A DNA stretch of 64,000 nucleotides, from NCBI RefSeq assembly GCF_011082085.1, contig NZ_CP041063.1, positions 2,418,001 to 2,482,000 on the forward strand, read 5' to 3'. The notes below the pieces were generated by a model. That model worked only from the letters and a program-made list of their open reading frames with translations. It was not told where the DNA came from and made no database searches. The stretch comes from Bacillus sp. Cs-700. Lineage in GTDB: Bacteria; Bacillota; Bacilli; Bacillales; Guptibacillaceae. Every line of letters starts with the position of its first letter. Positions within the stretch are counted from its first letter, which is position 1. Position numbers and translations under genes: made by a program. Shown piece after piece: positions 19,236 through 28,832 of the stretch.

Positions 19236-22200
19236 TTACATATTACGACGGTATTTCCCGCCCACTTCATAAAGAGCTCTTGTAATTTGGCCAAGGCTCG
19301 CGACCTTAACGGTTTCCATTAACTCTTCAAAAATGTTTCCTTTACTAAGTGCGGCACGCTTTAAGCGATTAAGTGCTTCTTCTGTCTTATCAGCATGCGC
19401 TTCCTGGAACTGCTTTAAGTTCGTAATCTGCTGTTCCTTCTCTTCTTTGCTCGCTCGCGCAAGCTCCATGTTCCACTCTTCTTCTGCTGGTGGATTCGGA
19501 TTTTTATACGTATTTACACCAACGATCGGAAGCTCGCCGCTATGCTTTAGCATCTCGTAATGCATGGACTCTTCTTGAATTTTGCCGCGCTGGTACTGTG
19601 TCTCCATCGCACCTAATACCCCACCGCGCGCATTGATTTTCTCAAATTCACTAAGAACGGCTTCTTCCACAAGGTCGGTTAATTCTTCAATAATGAAGGA
19701 ACCTTGGAGCGGGTTTTCGTTCTTCGTTAACCCGTGCTCCTTTGTAATAATCATTTGAATAGCCATCGCACGACGAACCGACTCCTCTGTCGGCGTTGTT
19801 ACCGCTTCGTCGTATGCATTCGTGTGAAGCGAGTTGCAGTTGTCATGAATCGCCATTAAGCCTTGTAACGTTGTGCGAATATCGTTAAAGTCCATCTCTT
19901 GCGCATGCAGGGAGCGACCTGACGTTTGAACATGGTACTTTAACTTCTGACTACGCGCATTAGCGCCGTACTTCTCGCGCATCACGGTTGCCCAAATTCT
20001 GCGTGCCACTCTTCCAATGACCGTATATTCTGGATCCAGTCCATTGCTAAAGAAGAACGAGAGATTTGGTGCAAATTTATCGATATCCATGCCGCGGCTT
20101 AAATAGTATTCAACATACGTAAAACCATTGGCAAGCGTAAATGCCAGCTGCGATATTGGATTGGCTCCAGCTTCTGCAATATGATACCCCGAAATCGATA
20201 CAGAATAATAATTACGGACGTTTTCGTTAATAAAATATTCCTGAATATCTCCCATCATTCGAAGGGCAAATTCCGTTGAAAAGATGCATGTGTTCTGTCC
20301 TTGATCTTCTTTTAAAATATCAGCTTGAACCGTACCACGAACGGTGCTCAGCGTGTGTGCCTTAATCTCTGCAAGCTCCTTCGCGCTTGCTTTACGGCCT
20401 TCTTTTTCTTCAAAGCGCTGAATTTGCTGCTCAATCGCCGTGTTCATAAACATCGCAAGAATGATTGGCGCGGGGCCATTAATCGTCATCGATACCGAAG
20501 TCGAAGGCGCACACAAATCAAACCCTGCATAAAGCTTTTTCATATCATCAAGCGTACAAATGCTAACGCCACTTTCGCCAACTTTTCCATAAATATCCGG
20601 TCGATAGTCTGGATCTTCTCCATAAAGCGTAACGGAATCAAAGGCCGTGCTTAAGCGCTTCGCGTCTTCGTTCTCAGAAAGGTAATGGAAGCGGCGATTC
20701 GTGCGCTCCGGCGTTCCTTCGCCTGCGAATTGACGCTTCGGATCCTCGCCTTTTCGTTTAAACGGAAAAACACCTGCTGTATAAGGAAACGAGCCTGGTA
20801 CGTTCTCTTTCAGAACCCAGCGAACGATCTCTCCCCAGTCCTCGTATTTCGGTAGAGAGACTTTAGGAATATCAAGCCCAGACAAACTCTTTGTTGTAAG
20901 CTCCGTCACGATTTCCTTCTCTCGGATCACCGTCACAAACTCTTTCCCGCTATACTTTTCTTTCACTTCAGGCCAGTTCTCGATGATTTTACGGGTTTCT
21001 GTATGCATGTCGTCCATGTTTTGATCTTTCATCTTCGTTAGCATGGCGATAGTCTCATCGTTGTCTTCCGTACTCTTAAGCATCTCTATTGTCCCTTGGA
21101 GCTGGAACGCTTTTCGCGCAAGCTGAACTTGTTTCTCAACATATTCATGATAGCGTCGAACGGAGCCAGAGATATCCTGTAAATATTGCTGGCGCTGCGG
21201 CGGAATAATCAAATTCAGCTTTTCAACAATGTCACTCGTTTCAATATTTGTTGCCCAGTCATTGCGACATTTACGGTGGATTGTATCAACCAATGCTTTA
21301 AAAAGCGTATTCGTCCCCGGGTCATTAAATTGACTGGCAATCGTGCCGTAGACCGGCATTTGATCAAGATTTTGCTCAAACAGCATGTGACTGCGCTGAT
21401 ACTGCTTCTTCACATCACGTAAGGCGTCTTCAGAACCTTTTCGCTCATATTTATTAATAACAATCAAATCAGCAAAGTCGATCATATCAATTTTCTCAAG
21501 CTGAGAAGGCGCACCGAATTCACTTGTCATCACATACATCGAAACATCGGAAATATCAACGATCTCGGCATCCCCCTGGCCGATTCCGCTCGTTTCAATG
21601 ATAATCAAGTCATAGCCTGCCGCCTTCACAACCGTTAGTGCTTCACGAATCGAGAGCGAAAGTTCGGTTTTTGATTTCCGCGTTGCAAGGCTTCTCATAA
21701 AGACGCGATCATTGTGAATGGCATTCATACGAATTCTGTCGCCGAGCAGAGCGCCGCCAGTCTTTTGTTTTGTCGGATCAATGGAAAGGATCGCTACCGT
21801 CTTATTATCAAATTCATTAATGAAACGTCGCACAAGCTCATCGGTTAAAGAACTTTTCCCCGCGCCACCGGTTCCAGTAATCCCAAGAACAGGTGAATCG
21901 GTTGCCATATTCTTCAGCTTATCGAACACTTGCTCAGCAGCGGCCGCCGTCTCTTCTGTGCGCTCTCCTCCATAGCTTTCCGCTAGCGTAATGAGACTTG
22001 ATACAGCTTGAGGATCACGTTCATGCAAACGATCAATCTGATTATCAATTTGTTTAAATGTCGCGAAATCACATTCCTTAATCATGTGGTCGATCATGCC
22101 TTGAAGTCCAAGATCGCTGCCATCATCAGGTGAAAAAATTCGTGATATTCCGTAGGCGTGAAGTTCTTTAATTTCCTTAGGAATAATGACGCCGCCTCCA

Positions 22201-22499
22201 CCGCCATAAATCTTAACGTGAGAAGCCCCTTTTTCCTTTAAAAGGTCGTACATGTATTTAAAATACTCCATGTGACCGCCCTGGTAGGAAGAAATCGCAA
22301 TTCCCTGCGCATCTTCCTGAATCGCAGCATTAACAACTTCCTCAACAGATCGGTTATGACCAAGATGGATCACTTCTGCTCCGCTTGCCTGTAATATTCG
22401 ACGCATAATGTTAATGGATGCATCGTGACCGTCAAACAAACTTGAAGCAGTTACAAAACGAACGTGGTTAACCGGTTTATACGTTTCAACTACACTCAC
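19236..22499 (-). CDS. icmF: Fused isobutyryl-CoA mutase IcmF (adenosylcobalamin-dependent)
   Basis: 1087 residues, the size of the IcmF fusion. The N-terminal cobalamin-binding domain has FDGHDAS (axial His25) and a YGGGGGV loop. The middle G-protein chaperone domain has [18 protein letters not shown] (about 205), followed by Mg-binding and [11 protein letters not shown] motifs. The C-terminal acyl-CoA mutase barrel runs from about 560 to the end ([59 protein letters not shown]). It interconverts isobutyryl-CoA and butyryl-CoA; some members also act on isovaleryl- or pivalyl-CoA. The start is a GTG after GAGGAGGAA. Last gene of the acyl-CoA operon, 13 nt after the TetR gene. Confidence 0.95.
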   Translation of the reverse strand: MSVVETYKPVNHVRFVTASSLFDGHDASINIMRRILQASGAEVIHLGHNRSVEEVVNAAIQEDAQGIAISSYQGGHMEYFKYMYDLLKEKGASHVKIYGGGGGVIIPKEIKELHAYGISRIFSPDDGSDLGLQGMIDHMIKECDFATFKQIDNQIDRLHERDPQAVSSLITLAESYGGERTEETAAAAEQVFDKLKNMATDSPVLGITGTGGAGKSSLTDELVRRFINEFDNKTVAILSIDPTKQKTGGALLGDRIRMNAIHNDRVFMRSLATRKSKTELSLSIREALTVVKAAGYDLIIIETSGIGQGDAEIVDISDVSMYVMTSEFGAPSQLEKIDMIDFADLIVINKYERKGSEDALRDVKKQYQRSHMLFEQNLDQMPVYGTIASQFNDPGTNTLFKALVDTIHRKCRNDWATNIETSDIVEKLNLIIPPQRQQYLQDISGSVRRYHEYVEKQVQLARKAFQLQGTIEMLKSTEDNDETIAMLTKMKDQNMDDMHTETRKIIENWPEVKEKYSGKEFVTVIREKEIVTELTTKSLSGLDIPKVSLPKYEDWGEIVRWVLKENVPGSFPYTAGVFPFKRKGEDPKRQFAGEGTPERTNRRFHYLSENEDAKRLSTAFDSVTLYGEDPDYRPDIYGKVGESGVSICTLDDMKKLYAGFDLCAPSTSVSMTINGPAPIILAMFMNTAIEQQIQRFEEKEGRKASAKELAEIKAHTLSTVRGTVQADILKEDQGQNTCIFSTEFALRMMGDIQEYFINENVRNYYSVSISGYHIAEAGANPISQLAFTLANGFTYVEYYLSRGMDIDKFAPNLSFFFSNGLDPEYTVIGRVARRIWATVMREKYGANARSQKLKYHVQTSGRSLHAQEMDFNDIRTTLQGLMAIHDNCNSLHTNAYDEAVTTPTEESVRRAMAIQMIITKEHGLTKNENPLQGSFIIEELTDLVEEAVLSEFEKINARGGVLGAMETQYQRGKIQEESMHYEMLKHSGELPIVGVNTYKNPNPPAEEEWNMELARASKEEKEQQITNLKQFQEAHADKTEEALNRLKRAALSKGNIFEELMETVKVASLGQITRALYEVGGKYRRNM

Positions 22500-22512
22500 T
22501 GCTGTTCCTCCT

Positions 22513-23148
22513 CTATACGTTTTTAGCTTCGATCGGATTTAAAGCTTTCATCAAAAATCCTTCTTGCATTTTGGTGTATTCTTCAATTGAATAATGTGAA
22601 TGAAGCGCCCAACGCCTAAAGGTCCACATCTGCCCCTGCACTAGGATGTTATGCGCAGCACCGTAGATCTCGTCTTCTGTCAGGCGTAGCTTCCCTTCCG
22701 TCACGCACTCTTCAATTAGTCGCTCAAAAATTTCGGCCATACCGAGTTCCTTTTTCAATACATAGGGAAGCGTTTCCCGTGGGAGCGATTTTGCTTCCTG
22801 GTACATGACAAGCACTTCATCCTGCATATCATCCATGACATGATAAAACGCATGAAGAGCCTGCCTCAGTCTCTCAATTCCTGTTATATCTGGCTTCAAC
22901 TGTTCTTCGAGCCTTTCGCGCACTTCATCGTAGATACTGTCGCAAACAAGATATAGCACGTCTTCTTTTTTTCGAATGTATTCATAAAGTGTCCCAATGC
23001 TAAACCCGGCGACACGAGCGATCTCTCTCGTCGTTGTCCGATGAAACCCTTTTTCTTTAAAAAGAGAGACCGCCGCTTTAATCATTTGCTCGCGACGTTT
23101 CTGGATCAACTTCTCATCTTTCACCATCGAAGGAACGTTCTTCTTCAC
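22513..23148 (-). CDS. TetR/AcrR family regulator, FadR-like
   Basis: 211 residues. An N-terminal TetR helix-turn-helix (about 15-60: [51 protein letters not shown]) is followed by an all-helical ligand domain. Its GTG start overlaps the meaB stop (GTGA), so the two are translationally coupled. Because it sits inside the acyl-CoA operon it probably represses the operon and responds to an acyl-CoA. Candidate FadR-like operators are at 31093-31110 and 28737-28754; whether this protein or another FadR binds them is unknown. Confidence 0.85.
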   Translation of the reverse strand: MKKNVPSMVKDEKLIQKRREQMIKAAVSLFKEKGFHRTTTREIARVAGFSIGTLYEYIRKKEDVLYLVCDSIYDEVRERLEEQLKPDITGIERLRQALHAFYHVMDDMQDEVLVMYQEAKSLPRETLPYVLKKELGMAEIFERLIEECVTEGKLRLTEDEIYGAAHNILVQGQMWTFRRWALHSHYSIEEYTKMQEGFLMKALNPIEAKNV

Positions 23149-24107
23149 CTTCCCATCCCCTTCCTCTCAAGACTGCCGTCCATGTAATTCTGAAGCAGCT
23201 TTACAGCAGCTGAGTAAGGGTCAATGGAACCACTTGTCACTTCCTCGACCCAGCCTTTCTCAGTTTCTTCATATTCCACAAGTTTTTTCATCATTTCAGC
23301 GTGCACCACTTCAATCACTTCACGCTCAAGGGACGTTTTACGCCGAGCATCACGCTCACCGGATGCTTTGCTGTATTCAAAGTGCTCCTGCATTCGTTTC
23401 CACACTTTTTCAAGACCTAGATTCTGAACAGAGATCGCCTTTACAATCGGTGGGCGCCACGGTGCATCGTGCTTCACGAGATCGAGCATACTTTCAAGCT
23501 CGGCAAGAAGCTTCGGAACGCCTGGTAAATCCGCTTTATTCACGACAAAGAGATCCGCAATTTCCATGATGCCAGCCTTAAAGACTTGCACGACATCTCC
23601 GCTACCCGGATTTAAAACGACCGCAATCGTATCCGCAATTTTCATAATGTCTAGCTCCGATTGCCCAACCCCAACCGTTTCAATCAAAATAACATCAAAT
23701 CCAAAGGCATCCATCAAACGAACGGTTTCTTTCGTCGTTCGTGATAGTCCTCCAAGGCTTCCTCTCGTTCCCATGCTCCGAATAAATACGCCTGGATCTG
23801 TAAAATGCTCCGCCATCCGAACCCGATCGCCAAGAAGAGCCCCACCGCTGAACGGACTCGTCGGGTCAACAGCGACAACGCCAACGGTAAGGTTTTGTTT
23901 TCTTAAGTACGTAATCAGACGATTCACGAGTGAACTTTTTCCGGCGCCAGGTGACCCAGTCATGCCAATGTAGTGGGCTCGCCCTGTCATCGGATGAATA
24001 TCCTTCAGCAATTCTAATTTATCCTCAGCATCATTTTCGACCAGACTAATGGCTTTAGCGAGCGCTCGCTCATCCTTTTTTGAAAGTCGTTCTGCGAGTG
24101 GATGCAT
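23145..24107 (-). CDS. meaB: MeaB/ArgK-type cobalamin mutase-associated GTPase
   Basis: 320 residues of the G3E GTPase group. P-loop GMTGSPGAGKSSLVNRLI (about residue 51), [30 protein letters not shown] (about 152) and VVNKADLP (about 200) are all present. MeaB proteins load and protect adenosylcobalamin in methylmalonyl-CoA mutase. IcmF in the same operon already has a fused G domain, so this copy may serve another mutase encoded elsewhere. It lies 8 nt after the preceding acyl-CoA dehydrogenase gene. Confidence 0.93.
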   Translation of the reverse strand: MHPLAERLSKKDERALAKAISLVENDAEDKLELLKDIHPMTGRAHYIGMTGSPGAGKSSLVNRLITYLRKQNLTVGVVAVDPTSPFSGGALLGDRVRMAEHFTDPGVFIRSMGTRGSLGGLSRTTKETVRLMDAFGFDVILIETVGVGQSELDIMKIADTIAVVLNPGSGDVVQVFKAGIMEIADLFVVNKADLPGVPKLLAELESMLDLVKHDAPWRPPIVKAISVQNLGLEKVWKRMQEHFEYSKASGERDARRKTSLEREVIEVVHAEMMKKLVEYEETEKGWVEEVTSGSIDPYSAAVKLLQNYMDGSLERKGMGR

Positions 24108-24115
24108 GGCGCTTT

Positions 24116-25258
24116 TTAATCAGCCATCAGCATTCTTGAAATAACAAGACGCTGAATTTCATTTGTACCTTCATAGATTTGCGTAATTTTCGCATCACGC
24201 ATGTAGCGCTCAACCGGATAATCCTTCGTATAGCCATAGCCACCAAAGACTTGCACCGCTTCTGTTGTCACTTCCATTGAAATATCACCGGCATATAGTT
24301 TAGACATCGCCGATTCTTTTCCGTACGGCAGACCCTGACTTTCTTTCCATGCTGCCTGATAAGTTAATAGTCGAGCTGCTTCAATCTTTGTAGCCATATC
24401 GGCTAGCTTAAAGCCAATGCCTTGATTCTCACCAATCGGCTTACCAAACTGCTTACGATCTTTCGCATACGCCGTAGCCGCATCTAGTGCCCCCTGCGCG
24501 ATGCCAACAGCTTGAGCCGCAATCCCGTTACGTCCACCGTCAAGCGTCTTCATGGCGATCTTAAATCCTTGCCCCTCGTCACCAAGACGGTTCTCAACCG
24601 GAACACGACAATCTTCGAAAATAATTTCTAATGTAGGTGAAGAACGAATCCCTAGCTTTTTCTCTTTCTTACCCATCGAGAAGCCAGGCGTTCCTTTTTC
24701 AACAATAAATGCGGTAATCCCTTTGTGACGCTTTTCTTTATCTGTTTGAGCAAACACAATATAAATCTCCGCTTCGCCACCATTTGTGATAAAAATCTTT
24801 GATCCATTTAAAATATAGTGATCACCATCAAGCTTCGCTGTTGTTTTCATACCACCAGCATCAGATCCTGATCCAGGCTCCGTTAGGCCGTAAGCACCCA
24901 TAAGCTTCCCTTCTGCCATTGGACGGAGGAACTTTTGCTTCTGTTCTTCAGTACCAAAAGCATTTAGCGGCCAGCCTGCTAGAGAGGTATGAGCGGATAA
25001 GGTTACTCCTGTAGAAGCACAAACGCGAGAAAGCTCTTCCACTGCAATCACGTAGCTTAAATAATCCGAGCCAATGCCGCCGTACTCTTCTGACCATGGA
25101 ATGCCCGTTAAGCCAAGTTCCGCCATTTGATCAAAAAGCTTGCGATCAAAGCGCTCTTCTTCGTCACGCTCAGCTGCAGTTGGTTCGACTTCTTTCCTCG
25201 CAAAGTCACGCACCATTTTGCGTAGCATTTCATGTTCTTCTGATAGTTGGAAATTCAT
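24116..25258 (-). CDS. Acyl-CoA dehydrogenase (short/branched chain, AcdA-like)
   Basis: 380 residues from the ATG at 25258 (GGGAG site upstream; the frame extends 11 codons further but without a ribosome site). FAD flavoprotein that oxidises acyl-CoA to 2-enoyl-CoA. Motifs: [17 protein letters not shown] (FAD/substrate loop), [23 protein letters not shown], and the C-terminal [15 protein letters not shown] that carries the catalytic glutamate. Substrate could be butyryl-, isobutyryl- or 2-methylbutyryl-CoA. Position near fadF and rpoE is similar to acdA of B. subtilis. Confidence 0.93.
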   Translation of the reverse strand: MNFQLSEEHEMLRKMVRDFARKEVEPTAAERDEEERFDRKLFDQMAELGLTGIPWSEEYGGIGSDYLSYVIAVEELSRVCASTGVTLSAHTSLAGWPLNAFGTEEQKQKFLRPMAEGKLMGAYGLTEPGSGSDAGGMKTTAKLDGDHYILNGSKIFITNGGEAEIYIVFAQTDKEKRHKGITAFIVEKGTPGFSMGKKEKKLGIRSSPTLEIIFEDCRVPVENRLGDEGQGFKIAMKTLDGGRNGIAAQAVGIAQGALDAATAYAKDRKQFGKPIGENQGIGFKLADMATKIEAARLLTYQAAWKESQGLPYGKESAMSKLYAGDISMEVTTEAVQVFGGYGYTKDYPVERYMRDAKITQIYEGTNEIQRLVISRMLMAD

Positions 25259-25282
25259 CTCGTTTCTCTCCCTTTTTGGTGG

Positions 25283-25336
25283 TTTGGACAATAAAAGTTG
25301 GTTATGGAAAATATATTTAATTTTTGGACAATAAAA
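25283..25336. repeat. 14-bp direct repeats spaced exactly 40 bp
   Basis: TTTGGACAATAAAA occurs at 25283-25296 and again at 25323-25336, flanking an A/T-rich spacer, upstream of the acyl-CoA dehydrogenase start. Origin unknown; slippage, insertion scar or paired protein sites are all possible. Confidence 0.7.
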
Positions 25337-25445
25337 CGAATATCCCTGACTTTTCTAATCCAGCTGCACTGACCAGTCCCTCTGGCACTTCACCTTCCAA
25401 CTCGAACACATAGATCGTGTTCGGTTTGGATGCCTCCAGTGCCTG
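25317..25445 (-). pseudogene. Orphan 42-codon open fragment without start codon
   Basis: On the minus strand the frame from just after a TGA (25446-25448) to a TAA (25317-25319) reads as a plausible protein tail, including KPNTIYVFELEGEVPEGL and a GIFVLLSKN end. It has no ATG, GTG or TTG start near its beginning. It could be the remnant of a gene between the two acyl-CoA dehydrogenases, part of a dispersed repeat, or chance. I do not recognise the family. Confidence 0.3.
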
Positions 25446-25475
25446 TCAGGTCTAAACGGCCACTTCCGCTTTTCC

Positions 25476-26618
25476 TTATTTCATCAGGTTTCGACTAATC
25501 ACGATCTTCTGTATTTCGCTCGTTCCTTCATAGATTTCGCATACTTTTGCATCGCGGAAGAGGCGTTCTACCGGGTAATCTTTCGTGTAGCCGTATCCTC
25601 CGTAGACTTGAACCGCTTCAATCGAAGCTTTCACGGCCGCTTTCGATGCAAAAAGCTTTGCCATCGAGACTTCCTGCATGCAAGGGATTCCGTGGTTTTT
25701 CAGGTCAGCCGCACGATAGGTTAGTAGTTTAGCCGCCTCAACTTCTGTCGCCATATCGGCAAGCTTAAAACCAAGGCCTTGATTTTGCCCAATCGGCTTC
25801 CCAAACTGATGACGCTCTTTCGCGTAAGCTGTTGCATAGTTCAGCGCCGCTTCTGCGATGCCAAGTGACTGAGCAGCAATTCCAATGCGACCGCTTTCAA
25901 GATTCGCCATCGCAATTTTAAAGCCCTGCCCTTCTTCGCCAAGACGATTTCCAACAGGTACACGGCAGTCTTCAAAAATGATTTCCACCGTATTCGAGCC
26001 ATTTAGCCCCATTTTCTTCTCTTTCTTTCCAACGCTAAAGCCAGGCATGTCACGCTCAATAATAAATGCGGTTACGCCTTTGCTTCCTTTTTCATCCGGA
26101 TTTGTTCTAGCGAAGGCGACGTACGTATCTGCTTCTCCACCATTTGTAATGAAGATTTTCGAACCGTTCAAAATGTAATGATCTCCGTCTCGTACGGCGC
26201 GTGTTTTCATACTGCTTGCGTCTGAACCTGAACTCGGTTCCGTCAGTGCGAATGCACCAAGGTATTCACCAGTCGCTAGCTTCGGAATGTAGCGTTTTTT
26301 CTGTTCTTCTGTTCCAAACGCTAATATCGGCAGTGTCCCAACGGACGTATGAACTGATAGAATCACGCCAACCGTGGCGCTTACTTTTGAGAGCTCATGA
26401 ATCGCAATAATATAAGACGTATAGTCCATTTCCGCTCCGCCGTACGCTTCTGGAATCGGTATGCCCATTAAACCGAGCTCGCCCATTCGTTTGATCACTT
26501 CACGTGGAAAGCGATCCGTCTCTTCCATTTCCTCAACGATTGGGGCGATTTCTTTTTCCGCAAAGTCCCGCACCATTTTCTGCATCATCTTCTGCTCTTC
26601 CGTAAATACAAGCTCCAT
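25476..26618 (-). CDS. Acyl-CoA dehydrogenase (second copy)
   Basis: 380 residues, clearly related to the downstream copy. It has the same landmarks: [51 protein letters not shown], and the catalytic [15 protein letters not shown]. The start is an ATG with a GAGGA-rich site. The pair probably splits substrates, for example straight short-chain versus branched-chain acyl-CoAs from valine or isoleucine, which would suit isobutyryl-CoA mutase in the same operon. Starts about 20 nt after the 3-hydroxybutyryl-CoA dehydrogenase gene. Confidence 0.94.
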   Translation of the reverse strand: MELVFTEEQKMMQKMVRDFAEKEIAPIVEEMEETDRFPREVIKRMGELGLMGIPIPEAYGGAEMDYTSYIIAIHELSKVSATVGVILSVHTSVGTLPILAFGTEEQKKRYIPKLATGEYLGAFALTEPSSGSDASSMKTRAVRDGDHYILNGSKIFITNGGEADTYVAFARTNPDEKGSKGVTAFIIERDMPGFSVGKKEKKMGLNGSNTVEIIFEDCRVPVGNRLGEEGQGFKIAMANLESGRIGIAAQSLGIAEAALNYATAYAKERHQFGKPIGQNQGLGFKLADMATEVEAAKLLTYRAADLKNHGIPCMQEVSMAKLFASKAAVKASIEAVQVYGGYGYTKDYPVERLFRDAKVCEIYEGTSEIQKIVISRNLMK

Positions 26619-26638
26619 GCTCGTTCCTCCTCGTGGTG

Positions 26639-27493
26639 TTAATCCTGGTATTGGTAGAAGCCTCTTCCTGTCTTACGTCCGAGCCAGCCGGCTTTTACAT
26701 ACTTTCGCAGAAGCGGGCATGGGCGGTATTTGTCATCACCAAATCCTTCTTGAAGCGTTTCCATAATATACAAACACGTATCCAGCCCAATAAAATCAGC
26801 GAGCGTTAGCGGTCCCATCGGATGATTCATACCGAGCTTCATGACGCTATCGATATCTTCAGGAGAGGCTACACCTTCATAAACGGTATAGATCGCTTCA
26901 TTGATCATTGGCATCAAAATTCGATTCGACACAAATCCAGGAAAATCATTTACTTCCACCGCTGTTTTTCCAAGATCCACTGCCAGCTTTTCAACCGCTT
27001 GATAGCTTTCATCCGTTGTCGCTAAGCCCCGAATGATTTCAACAAGCTTCATGACAGGTACCGGGTTCATAAAATGCATTCCGATTACTTTCTCCGGGCG
27101 CTTTGTCGCTGCCGCAATTTCCGTAATTGGAAGGGAAGATGTATTAGTCGCAAGGATTGTATGTTTCTCGGCAATTTCATCCAGGCGTGCAAAAAGGTTT
27201 CCCTTTACTTCCATGTTTTCAACTGCGGCTTCAATGACGATATCAACATGCTTTGCATCCTGCAGATCTGTCGTTGCTCTCAACCGCTCCATCGTTCCAT
27301 TCATATCGTCCTGCGTGATTCGCTCTTTGGAAACCTGCTTCGAAAGGTTTTTCTCAATTCCTGCGAGTCCTCTATCAATAAATTCCTGCTTTAAATCATT
27401 TACATACACGGTATAGCCAGAAGCTGCACACACCTGCGCAATCCCTGCCCCCATTTGTCCAGCACCAATCACCATAATTGTTTTGATTTCCAT
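26639..27493 (-). CDS. hbd: 3-hydroxybutyryl-CoA dehydrogenase
   Basis: 284 residues from the ATG at 27493; an ATG two codons earlier lies too close to the GGGAG site. NAD-binding [14 protein letters not shown] is at the start, then [38 protein letters not shown] with the catalytic histidine (about 138). The C-terminal domain has [25 protein letters not shown] and ends [11 protein letters not shown]. It oxidises 3-hydroxyacyl-CoA to 3-oxoacyl-CoA. Paralogue of B. subtilis MmgB. In the acyl-CoA operon between thiolase and the dehydrogenases. Confidence 0.95.
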   Translation of the reverse strand: MEIKTIMVIGAGQMGAGIAQVCAASGYTVYVNDLKQEFIDRGLAGIEKNLSKQVSKERITQDDMNGTMERLRATTDLQDAKHVDIVIEAAVENMEVKGNLFARLDEIAEKHTILATNTSSLPITEIAAATKRPEKVIGMHFMNPVPVMKLVEIIRGLATTDESYQAVEKLAVDLGKTAVEVNDFPGFVSNRILMPMINEAIYTVYEGVASPEDIDSVMKLGMNHPMGPLTLADFIGLDTCLYIMETLQEGFGDDKYRPCPLLRKYVKAGWLGRKTGRGFYQYQD

Positions 27494-27507
27494 TGTCATG
27501 CTCCCTT

Positions 27508-28686
27508 CTATACTTGAACCATGATTGCGTCGCCTTGACCACCGCCGCTGCAGATCGCCGCGACCCCGATGCCACCGCCACGTCGTTTCAATTCATGAAT
27601 AAGCGTTATTAAAATGCGGGCACCGCTTGCGCCAATTGGATGTCCAAGTGCCACTGCACCGCCGTGTACATTCACCTTTTCTTCATCAAGAGAAGCAATT
27701 TTCCCGCTCGTTAGCGCAACCGCCGCAAACGCTTCATTGATTTCAAAAAGATCGATTTCTTCAAGCGATTTACCTGTTTTCGTTAAAAGTTCATTAATCA
27801 CAAGGCCAGGCGTCTTTGGGAAATCCTTTGCTTCAACGGCAATGGCCGTATGCGCAAGAATCGTTGCCATCACTTCTTTTCCTTCTTTCGACGCGCGTTC
27901 TTCCGACATTAGGACAAGCGCTCCTGCGCCATCATTTACACCAGGTGCATTCCCCGCAGTAATCGTTCCGTCAGCACCGAAAACCGGGTTTAGTTTCGCG
28001 AGCTGCTCCTCCGTAGTGCCTTTTCTTGGCGCCTCATCGTGTTCAACGAAAAGAGGATCTCCCTTTCGCTGCGGCACTTCTACAGGGATAATTTCCTGTG
28101 CGAAAATGCCCCCTTCCATCGCCTTTACTGCTCGCTCCTGACTTCTTGTCGCCCAGCGATCCTGCTCTTCTCTCGAAATTTCATATTCTTCAGCAGTCGT
28201 ATTTCCATAAACGCCCATATGACAGCCATCAAAGGAGCACGTTAAGCCATCATGGACCATAAGATCAACCACTTGATTGTCGCCCATTCGCATACCCCAG
28301 CGTGCGTCCTTCATGATGTATGGCGCGTTGCTCATCGATTCCATTCCACCGGCCACGATGACGTCTTCATCCCCAGAGCGAATGATCTGATCGGCGAGCG
28401 TAACGCTACGAAGACCAGAGGCGCACACTTTGTTAATCGTTTCTGTTTTCACTTCCCACGGAATGCCCGCATGTCTTGCGGCCTGACGCGATGGAATTTG
28501 ACCCTGACCACCTTGAAGCACTGATCCCATAATCACTTCACCAACATCTCCAGGCTCAACTCCAGCGCGAACTAACGCTTCTTTGATCGCTATTCCACCA
28601 AGCTTAGATGCTTCGATTGATTTTAAAGCCCCTCCAAATTTTCCAAATGGCGTTCTTACACCACTAACGATGACCGTTTTGCCCAC
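27508..28686 (-). CDS. thl: Acetyl-CoA acetyltransferase (thiolase)
   Basis: 392 residues from a GTG at 28686, 5 nt after GGAGAGG. The protein then begins [21 protein letters not shown], the normal thiolase start; the longer frame has no ribosome site. The acyl-accepting cysteine is in [11 protein letters not shown] (about 88), with later [11 protein letters not shown] (His) and CSGGGQGDA (second Cys). It condenses or cleaves acetoacetyl-CoA or 3-oxoacyl-CoA. A perfect cre site and a FadR-like dyad lie just upstream, so it probably heads its own transcript as well. Confidence 0.95.
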   Translation of the reverse strand: MGKTVIVSGVRTPFGKFGGALKSIEASKLGGIAIKEALVRAGVEPGDVGEVIMGSVLQGGQGQIPSRQAARHAGIPWEVKTETINKVCASGLRSVTLADQIIRSGDEDVIVAGGMESMSNAPYIMKDARWGMRMGDNQVVDLMVHDGLTCSFDGCHMGVYGNTTAEEYEISREEQDRWATRSQERAVKAMEGGIFAQEIIPVEVPQRKGDPLFVEHDEAPRKGTTEEQLAKLNPVFGADGTITAGNAPGVNDGAGALVLMSEERASKEGKEVMATILAHTAIAVEAKDFPKTPGLVINELLTKTGKSLEEIDLFEINEAFAAVALTSGKIASLDEEKVNVHGGAVALGHPIGASGARILITLIHELKRRGGGIGVAAICSGGGQGDAIMVQV

Positions 28687-28707
28687 AAAAACCTCTCCTC
28701 TCTTTTT

Positions 28708-28721
28708 TGAAAACGCTATCA
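28708..28721 (-). promoter_or_regulatory. CcpA cre site upstream of thiolase
   Basis: TGAAAACGCTATCA matches the catabolite-response consensus TGNAANCGNWNNCA at every defined base, with T flanks on both sides. It lies 22 nt before the start codon, a position suited to roadblock repression by CcpA when glucose is present. Confidence 0.6.
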
Positions 28722-28736
28722 TTATTGCGTAAAATG

Positions 28737-28754
28737 CGACTGAACGCTCGCTCA
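28737..28754. promoter_or_regulatory. Degenerate FadR-like dyad upstream of thiolase
   Basis: CGACTGAACGCTCGCTCA resembles the Bacillus FadR operator pattern TGAnTGAnnnnTCAnTCA with one mismatch per half. It is weaker than the site at 31093. Inference only. Confidence 0.35.
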
Positions 28755-28832
28755 CCTTACCGACAAAGTAACAAAGGAAAGAGCTCATGCCGGTCGTTAA
28801 AACCAGCATAAGCTAACCCTTTGCAATACAGT

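Noticed and set aside
20325-21975. Several long plus-strand frames opposite icmF
   Set aside because: They are shadows of the strongly coding minus strand; composition is non-protein-like and they lack ribosome sites.
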